Below are positions 9,364-17,936 of a stretch of 64,000 nt of DNA, piece after piece (within the stretch, counting starts at the first letter, position 1; each line of letters starts with the position of its first letter). The notes beneath the pieces are model-generated. The model saw only the letters and a list, made by a program, of their open reading frames with translations. It was not told the origin of the DNA and searched no databases. The DNA comes from Pseudomonas chlororaphis subsp. chlororaphis. GTDB taxonomy: Bacteria > Pseudomonadota > Gammaproteobacteria > Pseudomonadales > Pseudomonadaceae. The translations under genes and the position numbers were made by a program. The stretch covers positions 3,348,001-3,412,000 of the forward strand of contig NZ_CP027712.1 of NCBI RefSeq assembly GCF_003945765.1, given 5' to 3'.

Positions 9364-11250
9364 ATGAAACGCATGCTGTATTCCACTTCCGGTCTGTTGC
9401 TGATTGCCTTGCTGTTCCTGGCCTTCAACCTGGCGACAGGGCTGCTGCTCACCGGTGTCCGGCTCGACCTGACCCAGAACAAGCTCTACTCCATCAGCGC
9501 CGGCACCCGGCAGATTCTCGCGGAGCTGAAACAACCGCTCGACCTGTATTTCTACTTTTCCGACAGCGGTTCGAAGGAACTGGTGCCAATGCGCGGCTAT
9601 GCCCAGCGGGTCCAGGAACTGCTCAAAGTCTACGAGCGCGAGGCCGACGGCAAGATCCGCCTGCACGTCATCGACCCACTGCCGTTTTCCGCGGAAGAGG
9701 ACAAGGCCGCTGAGTTCGGCCTGCAGGCCGTGCCGCTGGGGCAGGGCGGGGCGCCCGTGTATTTCGGCCTGGCCGGTACCAATGAGCAGAACAACGCCCA
9801 GGCGATCGAGTTTTTCGCGCCGGACCAGGAAGAGTTCCTCGAGTACGACATCAGCCGCTTGCTGCAGACCCTGGCCAACCCCAAGCGCCCGACCCTGGGC
9901 CTTTTGAGCAGCCTGCCGGCCAACGGTGGCTTCGATATCCGCACGCAGAGCAAAACCGAGCCGTGGATGCTGCTCCAGGAACTGCGTCGGGAGTTCGATC
10001 TGCAACAGCTCAAGCCCGATACCCAGGACATCCCGAAAGATGTCGACATCTTGATGTTGCTGCACCCGAAAAAACTCTCGCAGCCGACCCTGTACGCCAT
10101 CGACCAGTTCGTGTTGCGCGGCGGCAAGCTGCTGGCCTTCGTCGACCCCTACAGCGAACAGGACTCCGGCGAGGAGTACTTCGGCATCCAGAGCAAGGAC
10201 AAGTCCTCCAATCTCGAACCGTTGTTCAAGGCCTGGGGCATCCATATGCAGCCGGGCAAGGTCCTGGGGGACAACCTCTATGCCTTGCTGGAGACTTCCG
10301 AGGAGGACGGGCGTCCGCTGCCGCGGCCATTCACCCTGGGTGTGCCGCAGGCTGCCTTGAGCCAGCAGGACCCGAGTACCGCCGGGCTGGAGTTCATTGC
10401 CCTGACCACCGCCGGTATCCTCGAACCGGTGGCCGGCGCCAGCACGCGCTTTACCCCGCTGATGTACAGCTCCGACTCGGCCAAGGCCTTCGAGGCGGAC
10501 CGTTTCGACAAGCCAGCCGACCGCAAACAGATGCTGCGCGACCAGGAACAGCCCAGCCAGCGTTATGTGATCGCCGCCCGGGTGCAAGGCCCGGTACGCA
10601 CAGCCTTTGCCGACGGCATCGAGGGTCGCAAGGACGGCCTCAAGGAGGCGCAGCAGGTCAACCTGGTGGTGGTGGCCGATACGGACCTGTTGAGCGACCG
10701 GATGTGGCTGGAAATGCAGGACGTCAACGGGCGTCCGGCAGCACGGCCATGGGCCGACAACGCCTCCTTCGTGCTCAATACCCTGGACAACCTCGCCGGT
10801 TCGGACGCCCTGAACAGCCTGCGCTCGCGCGGCCCCTACAGTCGTCCGTTCGTGGTGGTGGAGCAATTGCGCCGCCAGGCCGAAGCCAGCTTCCGCGCCA
10901 AGCGCTTCGCCCTCGAGGAGAGTCTCGAGGAAACCGAAGGCAAGCTGCAGCAGTTGCAGGGTTCGCCGGACAAGGGCGAGACCCTCAGCGCCGAACAGCA
11001 GGCGACGGTGCGCCAGTTCATGCAGGAGAAAACCCGCATTCGCAAGGAACTGCGCGAGGTGCAATACCAGCTGAACGCCGATATCGATGAACTTGGAAGG
11101 ACCTTGAAGATGCTCAATATCGCCGCGGTTCCGCTGCTGTTGAGCCTTGGCATGCTGCTGGTCTGGGTCGTGCGCTACCTGCGCCGGAGCAAGGACGTGT
11201 CGCGCAAGCCTGCGCCGCTCGGCAAGGTAGCCGGCTCACGGCGAGCGTAA
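9364..11250 (+). CDS. GldG-family ABC auxiliary protein
   Basis: 628 residues: a single N-terminal membrane helix (about 8-28), a large extracytoplasmic region similar to GldG / ABC-transporter auxiliary domains (KLYSISAGTRQILAELKQPLDLYFYFS is a typical opening), a charged coiled coil at about 500-580 (RRQAEASFRAKRFALEESLE), and a C-terminal membrane helix (VPLLLSLGMLLVWVVRYL) followed by a basic tail. It starts 10 bases after the permease. It probably holds a periplasmic domain beside the exporter. In gliding bacteria the homologue is needed for motility, but Pseudomonas does not glide that way, so the role here is open. Confidence 0.9.
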   Translation: MKRMLYSTSGLLLIALLFLAFNLATGLLLTGVRLDLTQNKLYSISAGTRQILAELKQPLDLYFYFSDSGSKELVPMRGYAQRVQELLKVYEREADGKIRLHVIDPLPFSAEEDKAAEFGLQAVPLGQGGAPVYFGLAGTNEQNNAQAIEFFAPDQEEFLEYDISRLLQTLANPKRPTLGLLSSLPANGGFDIRTQSKTEPWMLLQELRREFDLQQLKPDTQDIPKDVDILMLLHPKKLSQPTLYAIDQFVLRGGKLLAFVDPYSEQDSGEEYFGIQSKDKSSNLEPLFKAWGIHMQPGKVLGDNLYALLETSEEDGRPLPRPFTLGVPQAALSQQDPSTAGLEFIALTTAGILEPVAGASTRFTPLMYSSDSAKAFEADRFDKPADRKQMLRDQEQPSQRYVIAARVQGPVRTAFADGIEGRKDGLKEAQQVNLVVVADTDLLSDRMWLEMQDVNGRPAARPWADNASFVLNTLDNLAGSDALNSLRSRGPYSRPFVVVEQLRRQAEASFRAKRFALEESLEETEGKLQQLQGSPDKGETLSAEQQATVRQFMQEKTRIRKELREVQYQLNADIDELGRTLKMLNIAAVPLLLSLGMLLVWVVRYLRRSKDVSRKPAPLGKVAGSRRA

Positions 11251-11258
11251 GTGACCAG

Positions 11259-11292
11259 GGCCCGACCTGCCATTCATGCGCCAGGTCGGGCC
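11259..11292 (+). terminator. Strong stem-loop after the ABC operon
   Basis: GGCCCGACCTG (11259-11269) pairs perfectly with CAGGTCGGGCC (11282-11292) across a 12-nt loop, nine bases after the GldG-like stop codon. No T-run follows, so it may be an attenuating or mRNA-stabilising hairpin rather than a classical intrinsic terminator. Confidence 0.6.
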
Positions 11293-11349
11293 AGCGCCAG
11301 GGCGAGGCGCTGCTACGCTGGGAGCAACTCCCTGACCTGTGACCCCGAC

Positions 11350-11874
11350 ATGACTGACCAACTCCCGCCCACGCCTGCTTGCAGCGCGCGACAACTGCTG
11401 ACCGCCCTCGACCTGGAGCCGCACACGGAAGGCGGTTACTACCGCCGGACCTTCCAGACGGACCAGCGGCCGCTGCTCGCCAGTGCGGGCGGGCAGCGGT
11501 ACTTGATGACCTCCATCTATTACCTGCTGACCGGGGATTCGCCCATCGGTCACTTTCATCTGAACCAGTCCGACATCCTGCATTACTTCCACCTCGGCGA
11601 TGCCCTCGAATACTGCCTGGTGTTCCCGGATGGCCGCCTGGAAACCCGAGTGATGGGCAGCGATGTGCTGGCCGGCCAGTGCTTGCAGCTTCACGTTCCC
11701 GGCGGTGTATGGAAGGCCTCGCGGCTGCTGCCCGGCGCGGCGGGTTACGGCCTGATCAGCGAGGCGGTGTGCCCAGGGTTCGACTACGCGGACATGCAGC
11801 TGGGTTGCAAGCGCCAGCTCAGCGAACGCTTCCCGCGGCACGCCAAATTGTTCGAGCAGCTCTGCCAGCCCTGA
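11350..11874 (+). CDS. DUF985 cupin protein
   Basis: 174 residues with the DUF985 (cupin_5) pattern: LEPHTEGGYYRRTFQ near the N-terminus, SIYYLLTGDSPIGHFH (cupin strands with a metal-type His), DILHYFHLGDALEY, and a C-terminal AVCPGFDYADMQLG. Cytoplasmic, with no signal peptide. The ATG at 11350 was chosen because the family begins near SARQLLTAL; the longer frame from 11251 crosses the stem-loop. The biochemical role of the family is not settled, though some members are linked to sugar or nucleotide-sugar isomerisation. No obvious functional partner is adjacent. Confidence 0.88.
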   Translation: MTDQLPPTPACSARQLLTALDLEPHTEGGYYRRTFQTDQRPLLASAGGQRYLMTSIYYLLTGDSPIGHFHLNQSDILHYFHLGDALEYCLVFPDGRLETRVMGSDVLAGQCLQLHVPGGVWKASRLLPGAAGYGLISEAVCPGFDYADMQLGCKRQLSERFPRHAKLFEQLCQP

Positions 11875-12025
11875 AGAAAACCGTCACGCCGATTGCTCAT
11901 TGCGATCAGTCAAGTGTCACTTGCGATCATTGTTGCGCGCGGCGCCCGGCGCTTATGGTAGCTCGGTCAATCGCCGTCGAACGACAGCTCCCCGGTCCAC
12001 CCCTTGCAAGCGACAGGAGAACACC

Positions 12026-12460
12026 ATGTCCGATCTGAAACTGCATCCCCAGGCTGCTGCCTCTCTGCAGCGCTGGCACGCCATGCTGGCCCAGGGTGAC
12101 CTGGGCGCCTTGCCTGACCTGCTGGATTCGAAAGTGGTATTCCGTTCGCCCATGGCCCATACACCTTATCCGGGTGCGCCGGTGGTCTCGACCATCCTCA
12201 ATACCGTGTTCAAGGTGTTCAGCGACTTCGCCTATCACCGTCAACTGGTCACCGCCGATGGCCTGAGCGTGGTGCTGGAGTTCAGCGCGCGGGTTGGCGA
12301 GCGGCAGATCAAGGGCATCGACCTGATCCGCTTCGACGAAGCCGGCAAGATCGTCGAGTTCGAGGTGATGGTCCGTCCCATGAGCGGCCTGCAGGCCCTC
12401 GGCGACGAAATGGCGCGCCGCCTGGCGCCCTATCTGGCGGCGAGCAAGGCGTCTGGCTGA
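12026..12460 (+). CDS. NTF2/SnoaL-like fold protein
   Basis: 144 residues with the short alpha+beta NTF2-like pattern: LQRWHAMLAQGDLGALPDLL (helix then loop), VVFRSPMAHTPYPG, and strand-rich VLEFSARVGERQIKGIDLIRFDEAGKIVEFEVMVRP. The ATG at 12026 has ACAGGAGAAC directly upstream; the open frame from 11900 before it is not coding-like. Such proteins often act as small hydrolases, isomerases or ligand-binding subunits, and this one cannot be assigned. It stands alone between the cupin and ppk2 genes. Confidence 0.85.
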   Translation: MSDLKLHPQAAASLQRWHAMLAQGDLGALPDLLDSKVVFRSPMAHTPYPGAPVVSTILNTVFKVFSDFAYHRQLVTADGLSVVLEFSARVGERQIKGIDLIRFDEAGKIVEFEVMVRPMSGLQALGDEMARRLAPYLAASKASG

Positions 12461-12548
12461 GCCGCCAGCAAGAGCAGGGCGGCCCTGTGGAGGCCGGATC
12501 CTCGACTAGACTCACGCGATCGATGAAAGCGAGCATGAGGTTCCGGTC

Positions 12549-13370
12549 ATGGCAAAAAACAAAAAGGGCGCCGCCAAGGGCGCTCCCGCAGAACCTGCGA
12601 AACTGAGCAAAAAAGACTACGAGGACCAGTTGCGCCGCTTGCATGTGGAGCTGGTCAAGCTGCAGGAGTGGGTGCGCGAAAAAGGCATCAAGATCTGCAT
12701 CGTCTTCGAGGGGCGCGACGGCGCCGGCAAGGGCGGGACCATCAAGGCCCTGACCGAGCGCCTGAGCCCGCGGGTGTTCCGGGTGGTGGCGCTGCCGGCA
12801 CCGACCGACCGCGAAAAAAGCCAGATGTACCTGCAGCGCTACCTGCCGCACCTGCCGGCGGCGGGCGAAGTGGTGATCTTCGACCGCAGCTGGTACAACC
12901 GCGCGGGCGTCGAGCGGGTGATGGGGTTCTGCAGCGAAGAGCAGGCGGTCGCCTTCCTCAAGGCGGTGCCGCTGGTGGAGCGGGCGATCGTCGACTCGGG
13001 CGTGATCCTGCTCAAGTACTGGCTGGAAGTCAGCCCGGAAGAACAGACCCGCCGCCTCGAAGCGCGGATCAAGGACGGGCGCAAAATCTGGAAGCTGACG
13101 CCCATGGACGTCAAGTCATACAGCCGCTGGTATGACTATTCCCGTGCCCGCGACGCGATGTTCAAGGCCACCGACACCGAACATGGGCCCTGGCTGGTGG
13201 CCGACTCCAACGACAAGCGCCGCGCGCGTCTCAATATCATCAGCGACCTGCTCAGCCGCATTCCCTACAAGGAGGTATCGCGGGAGAAAGTGGTGTTGCC
13301 CAAACGCCAGAAGCCGGGCGGCTATCGGGAATCGGACCATCCGTTGCGACGGGTTCCGCAGAAGTTCTGA
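12549..13370 (+). CDS. ppk2: Polyphosphate kinase 2
   Basis: 273 residues, a class-I-length PPK2 that transfers phosphate between polyphosphate and nucleoside diphosphates, usually making GTP or ATP from poly-P. The P-loop FEGRDGAGKGGTIKAL lies at about residues 53-68, and the lid/Walker B region IFDRSWYNRAGVERVMGF follows. WKLTPMDVKSYSRWYDYSRARD is the strongly conserved poly-P binding segment. The N-terminus is a short Lys/Ala-rich extension. It is followed 42 bases later by the SulP gene in the same orientation. Confidence 0.95.
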   Translation: MAKNKKGAAKGAPAEPAKLSKKDYEDQLRRLHVELVKLQEWVREKGIKICIVFEGRDGAGKGGTIKALTERLSPRVFRVVALPAPTDREKSQMYLQRYLPHLPAAGEVVIFDRSWYNRAGVERVMGFCSEEQAVAFLKAVPLVERAIVDSGVILLKYWLEVSPEEQTRRLEARIKDGRKIWKLTPMDVKSYSRWYDYSRARDAMFKATDTEHGPWLVADSNDKRRARLNIISDLLSRIPYKEVSREKVVLPKRQKPGGYRESDHPLRRVPQKF

Positions 13371-13412
13371 GCGCCAGGCATAAGCCCATCTACCCGCCAA
13401 GGCCAGTGTCCG

Positions 13413-15197
13413 ATGAACCATTCGGGGTCTTCTCCGCCCGTCCCGGAACCTGGCCGGATTGCCCGCCGGGACGCCGGCGACGAACAGCATCGCTGGAGCC
13501 GCTGGCTGCCGGGGCTGCGCATGCTGCGCGGATACCGCGTGGCCTGGTTGCGTCACGATTTCGTGGCCGGGCTGGTGCTGACCACGGTGCTGGTGCCTGT
13601 CGGCATCGCCTACGCGGTGGCGTCGGGGCTGCCCGGCATCTATGGCCTCTACGCGACCATCGTGCCGTTGCTCGCCTATGCGCTGTTCGGCCCCAGCCGG
13701 ATCCTGGTACTGGGGCCGGATTCCTCGCTGGCCGCGGTGATCCTCGCCGTGGTCCTGCCACTGTCCGGCGGCGACCCGCAGCGCGCGGTCGCCCTGGCGG
13801 GGATGATGGCGATCGTGGCCGGGGTGGTGTGCATCCTGGCCGGCATCGCGCGCCTGGGGTTTGTCACCGAGCTGCTTTCCAAGCCGATCCGCTACGGCTA
13901 CATGAACGGCATCGCGCTGACGGTCTTGATCAGCCAGTTGCCGAAGTTCTTCGGTTTTTCGGTCGAGGCCAACGGGCCGCTGAGCAACCTGTGGGCCATT
14001 GCCACAGCAGTGCTGGAAGGCAGGACCAACTGGACCGCCTTCATGGTCGGCGCGGCGACCCTGGCGGTGATCCTGTTGTTCAAGAACAGTAAGCGGGTGC
14101 CGGGCATTCTGATCGCCGTCACCGCGGCGACGGTCGCTGTCGCTGTGCTGGACCTTGCGGCAACCGCCGGCGTGTCGGTCCTGGGTTCTCTGCCACAAGG
14201 CCTGCCGGCGTTCGCCATCCCCTGGATCAGCCGCGCCGATATCGGCCCGGTGCTGATCGGCGGCTGCGCGGTGGCCTTGGTTTCGTTCGCTGATACCAGC
14301 GTGCTGTCCCGTGTCTACGCGGCGCGGACCCGCACCTATGTCGACCCGAACCAGGAGATGGTCGGGCTTGGCGTGGCCAACCTGGCGGCCGGATTTTTCC
14401 AGGGTTTTGCCATCAGCAGCAGCTCGTCGCGCACCCCCGTGGCCGAGGCCGCCGGCGCCAGGACCCAGGTGAGCGGAGTCATAGGCGCCCTGGCCGTAGC
14501 CTTGCTGCTGATGCTGGCCCCGAACCTGCTGGAAGATCTGCCCACCAGCGCCCTGGCCGCGGTGGTGATCGCATCGGCCATCGGCCTGATCGAAGTCAGC
14601 GACCTGCGGCGGATTTATCGCATCCAGCAATGGGAGTGCTGGCTGTCCATCGTCTGCACCGTTGGCGTGGCCGTGCTGGGCGCGATCGAGGGCATCGGCC
14701 TGGCCATCGTGATCGCCGTCATCGAGTTCCTGTGGGATGGCTGGCGCCCTTACTCGGCGGTCCTGGGCCGGGCGGAAGGGGTCAAGGGTTATCACGACAT
14801 CACGCGCTATCCCGATGCGCGCCTGATCCCCGGCGTGGTGCTGTTTCGTTGGGACGCCCCGTTGTTCTTCGCCAATGCCGAGCTGTTCCATGACCGGGTG
14901 CTGGACGCCGTGGCGGCCTCGCCAACGCCGGTGCGCTGGCTGGTGGTGGCGGCGGAACCGGTCACCAGCGTCGACGTGACGTCCGCCGACATGCTGGCGG
15001 AACTGGACGACACCCTGCACCAGGCCGGCATCAAGCTGTGCGTGGCCCAGATGAAAGACCCGGTCAAGGACAAGCTGAAGCGGTTCGGGCTGTTCGCACG
15101 CTTCGGCGAAGCGGCGTTCTTCCCGACCATCGGCGATGCCGTCGACAGCTACCTCGCGCAGCATCCGCTGGAGGGGGAAGGGCGCGAGGATCGCTGA
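13413..15197 (+). CDS. SulP-family anion transporter with STAS domain
   Basis: 594 residues. The transporter core (about 40-430) opens with WLRHDFVAGLVLTTVLVPVGIAYA, the sulfate-transporter signature, and has 10-12 hydrophobic segments including AGFFQGFAISSSSSRTPVAE, the conserved substrate-binding half-helix. A cytoplasmic STAS domain fills the C-terminus (about 450-580, VRWLVVAAEPVTSVDVTSADML). It is an inner membrane transporter or exchanger of sulfate, bicarbonate or other anions; the substrate cannot be read from sequence. Close spacing suggests co-transcription with ppk2. Confidence 0.93.
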   Translation: MNHSGSSPPVPEPGRIARRDAGDEQHRWSRWLPGLRMLRGYRVAWLRHDFVAGLVLTTVLVPVGIAYAVASGLPGIYGLYATIVPLLAYALFGPSRILVLGPDSSLAAVILAVVLPLSGGDPQRAVALAGMMAIVAGVVCILAGIARLGFVTELLSKPIRYGYMNGIALTVLISQLPKFFGFSVEANGPLSNLWAIATAVLEGRTNWTAFMVGAATLAVILLFKNSKRVPGILIAVTAATVAVAVLDLAATAGVSVLGSLPQGLPAFAIPWISRADIGPVLIGGCAVALVSFADTSVLSRVYAARTRTYVDPNQEMVGLGVANLAAGFFQGFAISSSSSRTPVAEAAGARTQVSGVIGALAVALLLMLAPNLLEDLPTSALAAVVIASAIGLIEVSDLRRIYRIQQWECWLSIVCTVGVAVLGAIEGIGLAIVIAVIEFLWDGWRPYSAVLGRAEGVKGYHDITRYPDARLIPGVVLFRWDAPLFFANAELFHDRVLDAVAASPTPVRWLVVAAEPVTSVDVTSADMLAELDDTLHQAGIKLCVAQMKDPVKDKLKRFGLFARFGEAAFFPTIGDAVDSYLAQHPLEGEGREDR

Positions 15198-15278
15198 GCG
15201 GCAGTGGCGCGACTCAGTGGCAAAGTCGCGGGTGATCAGGTCCCGATCTTGACCGGGGCCTCGCCTTCCTGGGGGGAC

Positions 15279-15938
15279 TCAGGCGAACCGCATCGACAGT
15301 TCCACGTCGCCGCCGAAGGGCACGGACAGGTAGCCACTGGCGGGCGAACGGACCCGGGCCAGGTAGTCCGGGCAGTAGTCCGTGTTGTCGGCGACGATCA
15401 GCGCGCCCGGCCGCAGGCGGCTTTCGACCAGGGCCAGGATATCGGCATACAGCGCCTTGGCGCCGTCGAGCAGCAGCAGGTCGATGGACTCGGGGAGGTC
15501 GACCGCCAGGGTCTTCAGGGCATCGCCCTCGCGGATTTCCACCAGGTCGGCCAGGCCGCCTTCGAGCAGGTGCTGGCGCGCCCGTTGCACCTTGGACGCC
15601 TCGAACTCACTGCCGATCAGGCGGCCGCCGCCGTTGTCGCGGATGGCCGCCGCCAGGTGCAGGGTCGAGATGCCGAACGAGGTGCCGAACTCGACGATGT
15701 GCCGGGCCCGGGTGCTGCGCGCCAGCATGTACAGCAGTTCGCCGGTCTCGCGGGAAACGGGCAGCCAGAGGTCTTTCAGGCGGCCATAGAAATCCAGGTA
15801 TTCGGTCTTGCTGTGCATCAGGCGCTCGCGTTCCTCGCGGGAGATTCCGGCGACGGCCGGGCTGGTCGCCGTGTCGGCCTGCTCGAACAGGCGATCGAGC
15901 AGGGGCGCGAGTGGGGGGGTGGTCAATGTGCTGGTCAT
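15279..15938 (-). CDS. Class I SAM-dependent O-methyltransferase
   Basis: 219 residues. The SAM motif I region is HIVEFGTSFGISTLHLAAAI (an EFGTSxG variant) and the acidic post-I site is IGSEFEASKVQRARQHL. DLLLLDGAKALY follows as motif II/metal-Asp, as in the catechol/caffeoyl O-methyltransferase family 3, and NTDYCPDYLARVR is near the C-terminus. Likely a metal-dependent small-molecule O-methyltransferase. It is divergent from a TetR-type gene across a palindrome, so it is the probable target of that repressor, and the natural substrate may also be the inducing ligand. Confidence 0.88.
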   Translation of the reverse strand: MTSTLTTPPLAPLLDRLFEQADTATSPAVAGISREERERLMHSKTEYLDFYGRLKDLWLPVSRETGELLYMLARSTRARHIVEFGTSFGISTLHLAAAIRDNGGGRLIGSEFEASKVQRARQHLLEGGLADLVEIREGDALKTLAVDLPESIDLLLLDGAKALYADILALVESRLRPGALIVADNTDYCPDYLARVRSPASGYLSVPFGGDVELSMRFA

Positions 15939-15982
15939 GGGGGCATCCCGTCCGAAGTTGACGCCTTGCGGCGCGTGGCTAA

Positions 15983-16004
15983 AATGCGATCAATTCGTCG
16001 CATT
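15983..16004. promoter_or_regulatory. Palindromic operator between the O-methyltransferase and TetR genes
   Basis: AATGCGA-N8-TCGCATT, seven perfect bases in each arm, sits midway between the divergent start codons (15938 and 16068). The spacing and position fit a TetR-dimer operator controlling both genes. Confidence 0.7.
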
Positions 16005-16067
16005 CAGAGGATATGAGCAAGTGACCCCCTGCGCTATTCGCATTGGCTGCGGCCCTGTCGGGCCATT

Positions 16068-16706
16068 ATGAGCAACCGCCGGACCCCGCAGGTTTCCTCG
16101 CGCAAAGCGCCTAAACAGGCACGCTCGACGGAGCTGGTCGCGGCGATCCTGGAAGCCGCTACTCAGGTTTTGGCCAAGGAGGGCGCGCAGCGTTTCACCA
16201 CCGCGCGGGTGGCCGAGAAGGCCGGCGTCAGCATCGGTTCGCTGTATCAATATTTCCCGAACAAGGCGGCGATCCTGTTCCGCCTGCAAAGCGATGAGTG
16301 GCAACAGACCACACAGATGCTGCGCAGCATCCTCGAAGAGGGTGGCAAAGCCCCGCTGGAGCGGCTGCGGGTGCTGGTCCGGGTGTTTATCCAGTCCGAG
16401 TGCGAGGAAGCCAGGATGCGCGTGGCACTCAACGACGCCGCGCCGCTGTACCGCGACGCCCCCGAAGCGCAGGCCGTGAAGGCGCAAGGGGAGCGGATCT
16501 TCCAGGCTTTCATGGAGGAGGCGCTGCCCGAGGCGCCGCAGGCCACCCGCGCCCTGGCCGCCGACTTGATCACCACCACCCTCAGCAGCGTGGGTAAGGA
16601 CTTTTCAGAAAGCCCGCGTACCGCCGCAGAGATCCAGACCTACGCCGACGCAATGGCAGACATGTTCTGTGCCTACCTTACGCAACTGGCGCGCCGCGCT
16701 GACTGA
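16068..16706 (+). CDS. TetR-family transcriptional regulator
   Basis: 212 residues. The N-terminal helix-turn-helix (about 20-70) reads ILEAATQVLAKEGAQRFTTA then VAEKAGVSIGSLYQYFPNKA, the canonical TetR recognition helix ending. The remaining 140 residues are an all-helical ligand-binding and dimerisation domain with no recognisable ligand signature. Divergent from the O-methyltransferase gene, with the AATGCGA/TCGCATT palindrome between them, so it is probably a local repressor and autoregulator. Confidence 0.93.
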   Translation: MSNRRTPQVSSRKAPKQARSTELVAAILEAATQVLAKEGAQRFTTARVAEKAGVSIGSLYQYFPNKAAILFRLQSDEWQQTTQMLRSILEEGGKAPLERLRVLVRVFIQSECEEARMRVALNDAAPLYRDAPEAQAVKAQGERIFQAFMEEALPEAPQATRALAADLITTTLSSVGKDFSESPRTAAEIQTYADAMADMFCAYLTQLARRAD

Positions 16707-16746
16707 CCGGCCTGGCGCGCGCGGGCAAGCATCCTGAAAAAGGGCT

Positions 16747-17679
16747 TTATTCGGTCATCAGCACCTCTGGCGAAACCACCCATACGCTACAAGGCACCTT
16801 GTACAGCAGTTGCTCCACCGTGCTGCCGATCAGGCGCCCCAAGCCACCGCGATGACCGACCCTGCCCATGACAATCACATCGATGTCATAGGCGTCTGCG
16901 TAGCTGGTCAGGACCTTGGCCGGATTGCCCATGATCATGTGCTGACGTTCCGGCGCAATGCCGTTGCGTTCAGCCAGTTCGTTGAAGGCGTCGCCTTGGG
17001 CATCGAACAGAGTCTTGGCCTTGCTTGTCGAGAAAAATGTCGAACTCTGGTCGAAGTTGAATTCGTCCGCGCCGATGGAGGACAGGTCATGGGCATAGAT
17101 CACGTCGAGCTCGGCGTTACAGGCGCTGGCCAGTTTCGAGGCCTCGTGCAGTATCCGGTCGTTGAAGTCCTTGTACTGACCCTCGCGGTGGAACGGGTCG
17201 ACCGCTGCGACGATCCTGCGTGGCAATGCGTGCTGTACATGGCTGACAAAGTGCAGGGGCACGGGGCATTCGCGCAGCAAGTGGATATCCAGGGGAGTGA
17301 ACATTACCCGCGACAGCAGCGATTCGTGTTGCAGTGCCTTGATCAGCAAGGCCATGGGCTGCTCCTTGAGGTGGATCAGGATTTCCTGCAAGGGCCTTTC
17401 GACCCAGACGACTTCAGTGGTGACGGTCAGCCCCAGTTTGCGCAGCGGCCGGGCCTGTTCTTCGAGCCACTGGTGATGGCGCTCGACGTACCCCAGGCGC
17501 ATCTGCTCCAGGGCCTGTTCGTTGACCAGGCTGGCCGTGGCCAGGCCTTCCAGGTAGTCGAAGGCGACGATGTGCAGGGCTGCGTCTTCGGCCTTGGCCA
17601 GCGCGGCGGCACGATCGAAGGCGGGGCTGTTCTCCATCAGCGGCGAGGCGACCAGCATGAAACGTGATTGCTCGGACAT
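16747..17679 (-). CDS. Tandem-domain universal stress protein (Usp 1 of 5)
   Basis: 310 residues, two UspA domains in series (UspE-like), the first opening SRFMLVASPLMENSPAFDRA. The C-terminal domain ends MGRVGHRGGLGRLIGSTVEQ, which keeps the full G-2X-G-9X-G(S/T) ATP-binding motif. Of the five paralogues in this window only this copy has the second glycine. The ATG at 17679 was chosen for its GGGAGAG ribosome site; the longer frame to 17784 is not family-like. A perfect ANR-type box lies 170 bp upstream and is shared with the divergent alcohol dehydrogenase. Confidence 0.92.
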   Translation of the reverse strand: MSEQSRFMLVASPLMENSPAFDRAAALAKAEDAALHIVAFDYLEGLATASLVNEQALEQMRLGYVERHHQWLEEQARPLRKLGLTVTTEVVWVERPLQEILIHLKEQPMALLIKALQHESLLSRVMFTPLDIHLLRECPVPLHFVSHVQHALPRRIVAAVDPFHREGQYKDFNDRILHEASKLASACNAELDVIYAHDLSSIGADEFNFDQSSTFFSTSKAKTLFDAQGDAFNELAERNGIAPERQHMIMGNPAKVLTSYADAYDIDVIVMGRVGHRGGLGRLIGSTVEQLLYKVPCSVWVVSPEVLMTE

Positions 17680-17848
17680 GACGACTCTCCCAGGGGTAAT
17701 AGCAAGTGACGGCAACGCGTCTTCGGCCGTGAAGCCCTCTGCGATCCTGCCTGCAGCCGGCGGTGCGCGCTTGATCTGTATCAACCTGTCCGGCAGTGGA
17801 GCGGGCCAGCTGACGTGTGGTCAGTCGCGAGGGGCCATTGATGAATTA

Positions 17849-17862
17849 TTGATCATGATCAA
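17849..17862. promoter_or_regulatory. Perfect ANR/FNR box
   Basis: TTGATCATGATCAA, an exact TTGAT-N4-ATCAA palindrome, 75 bp before the alcohol dehydrogenase ATG at 17937 and 170 bp before the divergent Usp start. Confidence 0.88.
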
Positions 17863-17936
17863 GCCCAGGCCCTTGCTCCTGGCGCAGCCTGAAAGCCTTG
17901 CCGGGCTCAGCGCGGGCTCAAGGTTGGAGGATCGTC

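Noticed and set aside
9331..11064. 577-residue minus-strand open frame opposite the GldG-like gene
   Set aside because: Antisense shadow; the plus-strand protein has a coherent membrane helix, coiled coil and family-like opening.
13116..15164. 682-residue minus-strand open frame opposite the SulP gene
   Set aside because: Low-complexity His/Arg/Gln-rich shadow; the plus-strand SulP protein has the full transporter and STAS signatures.
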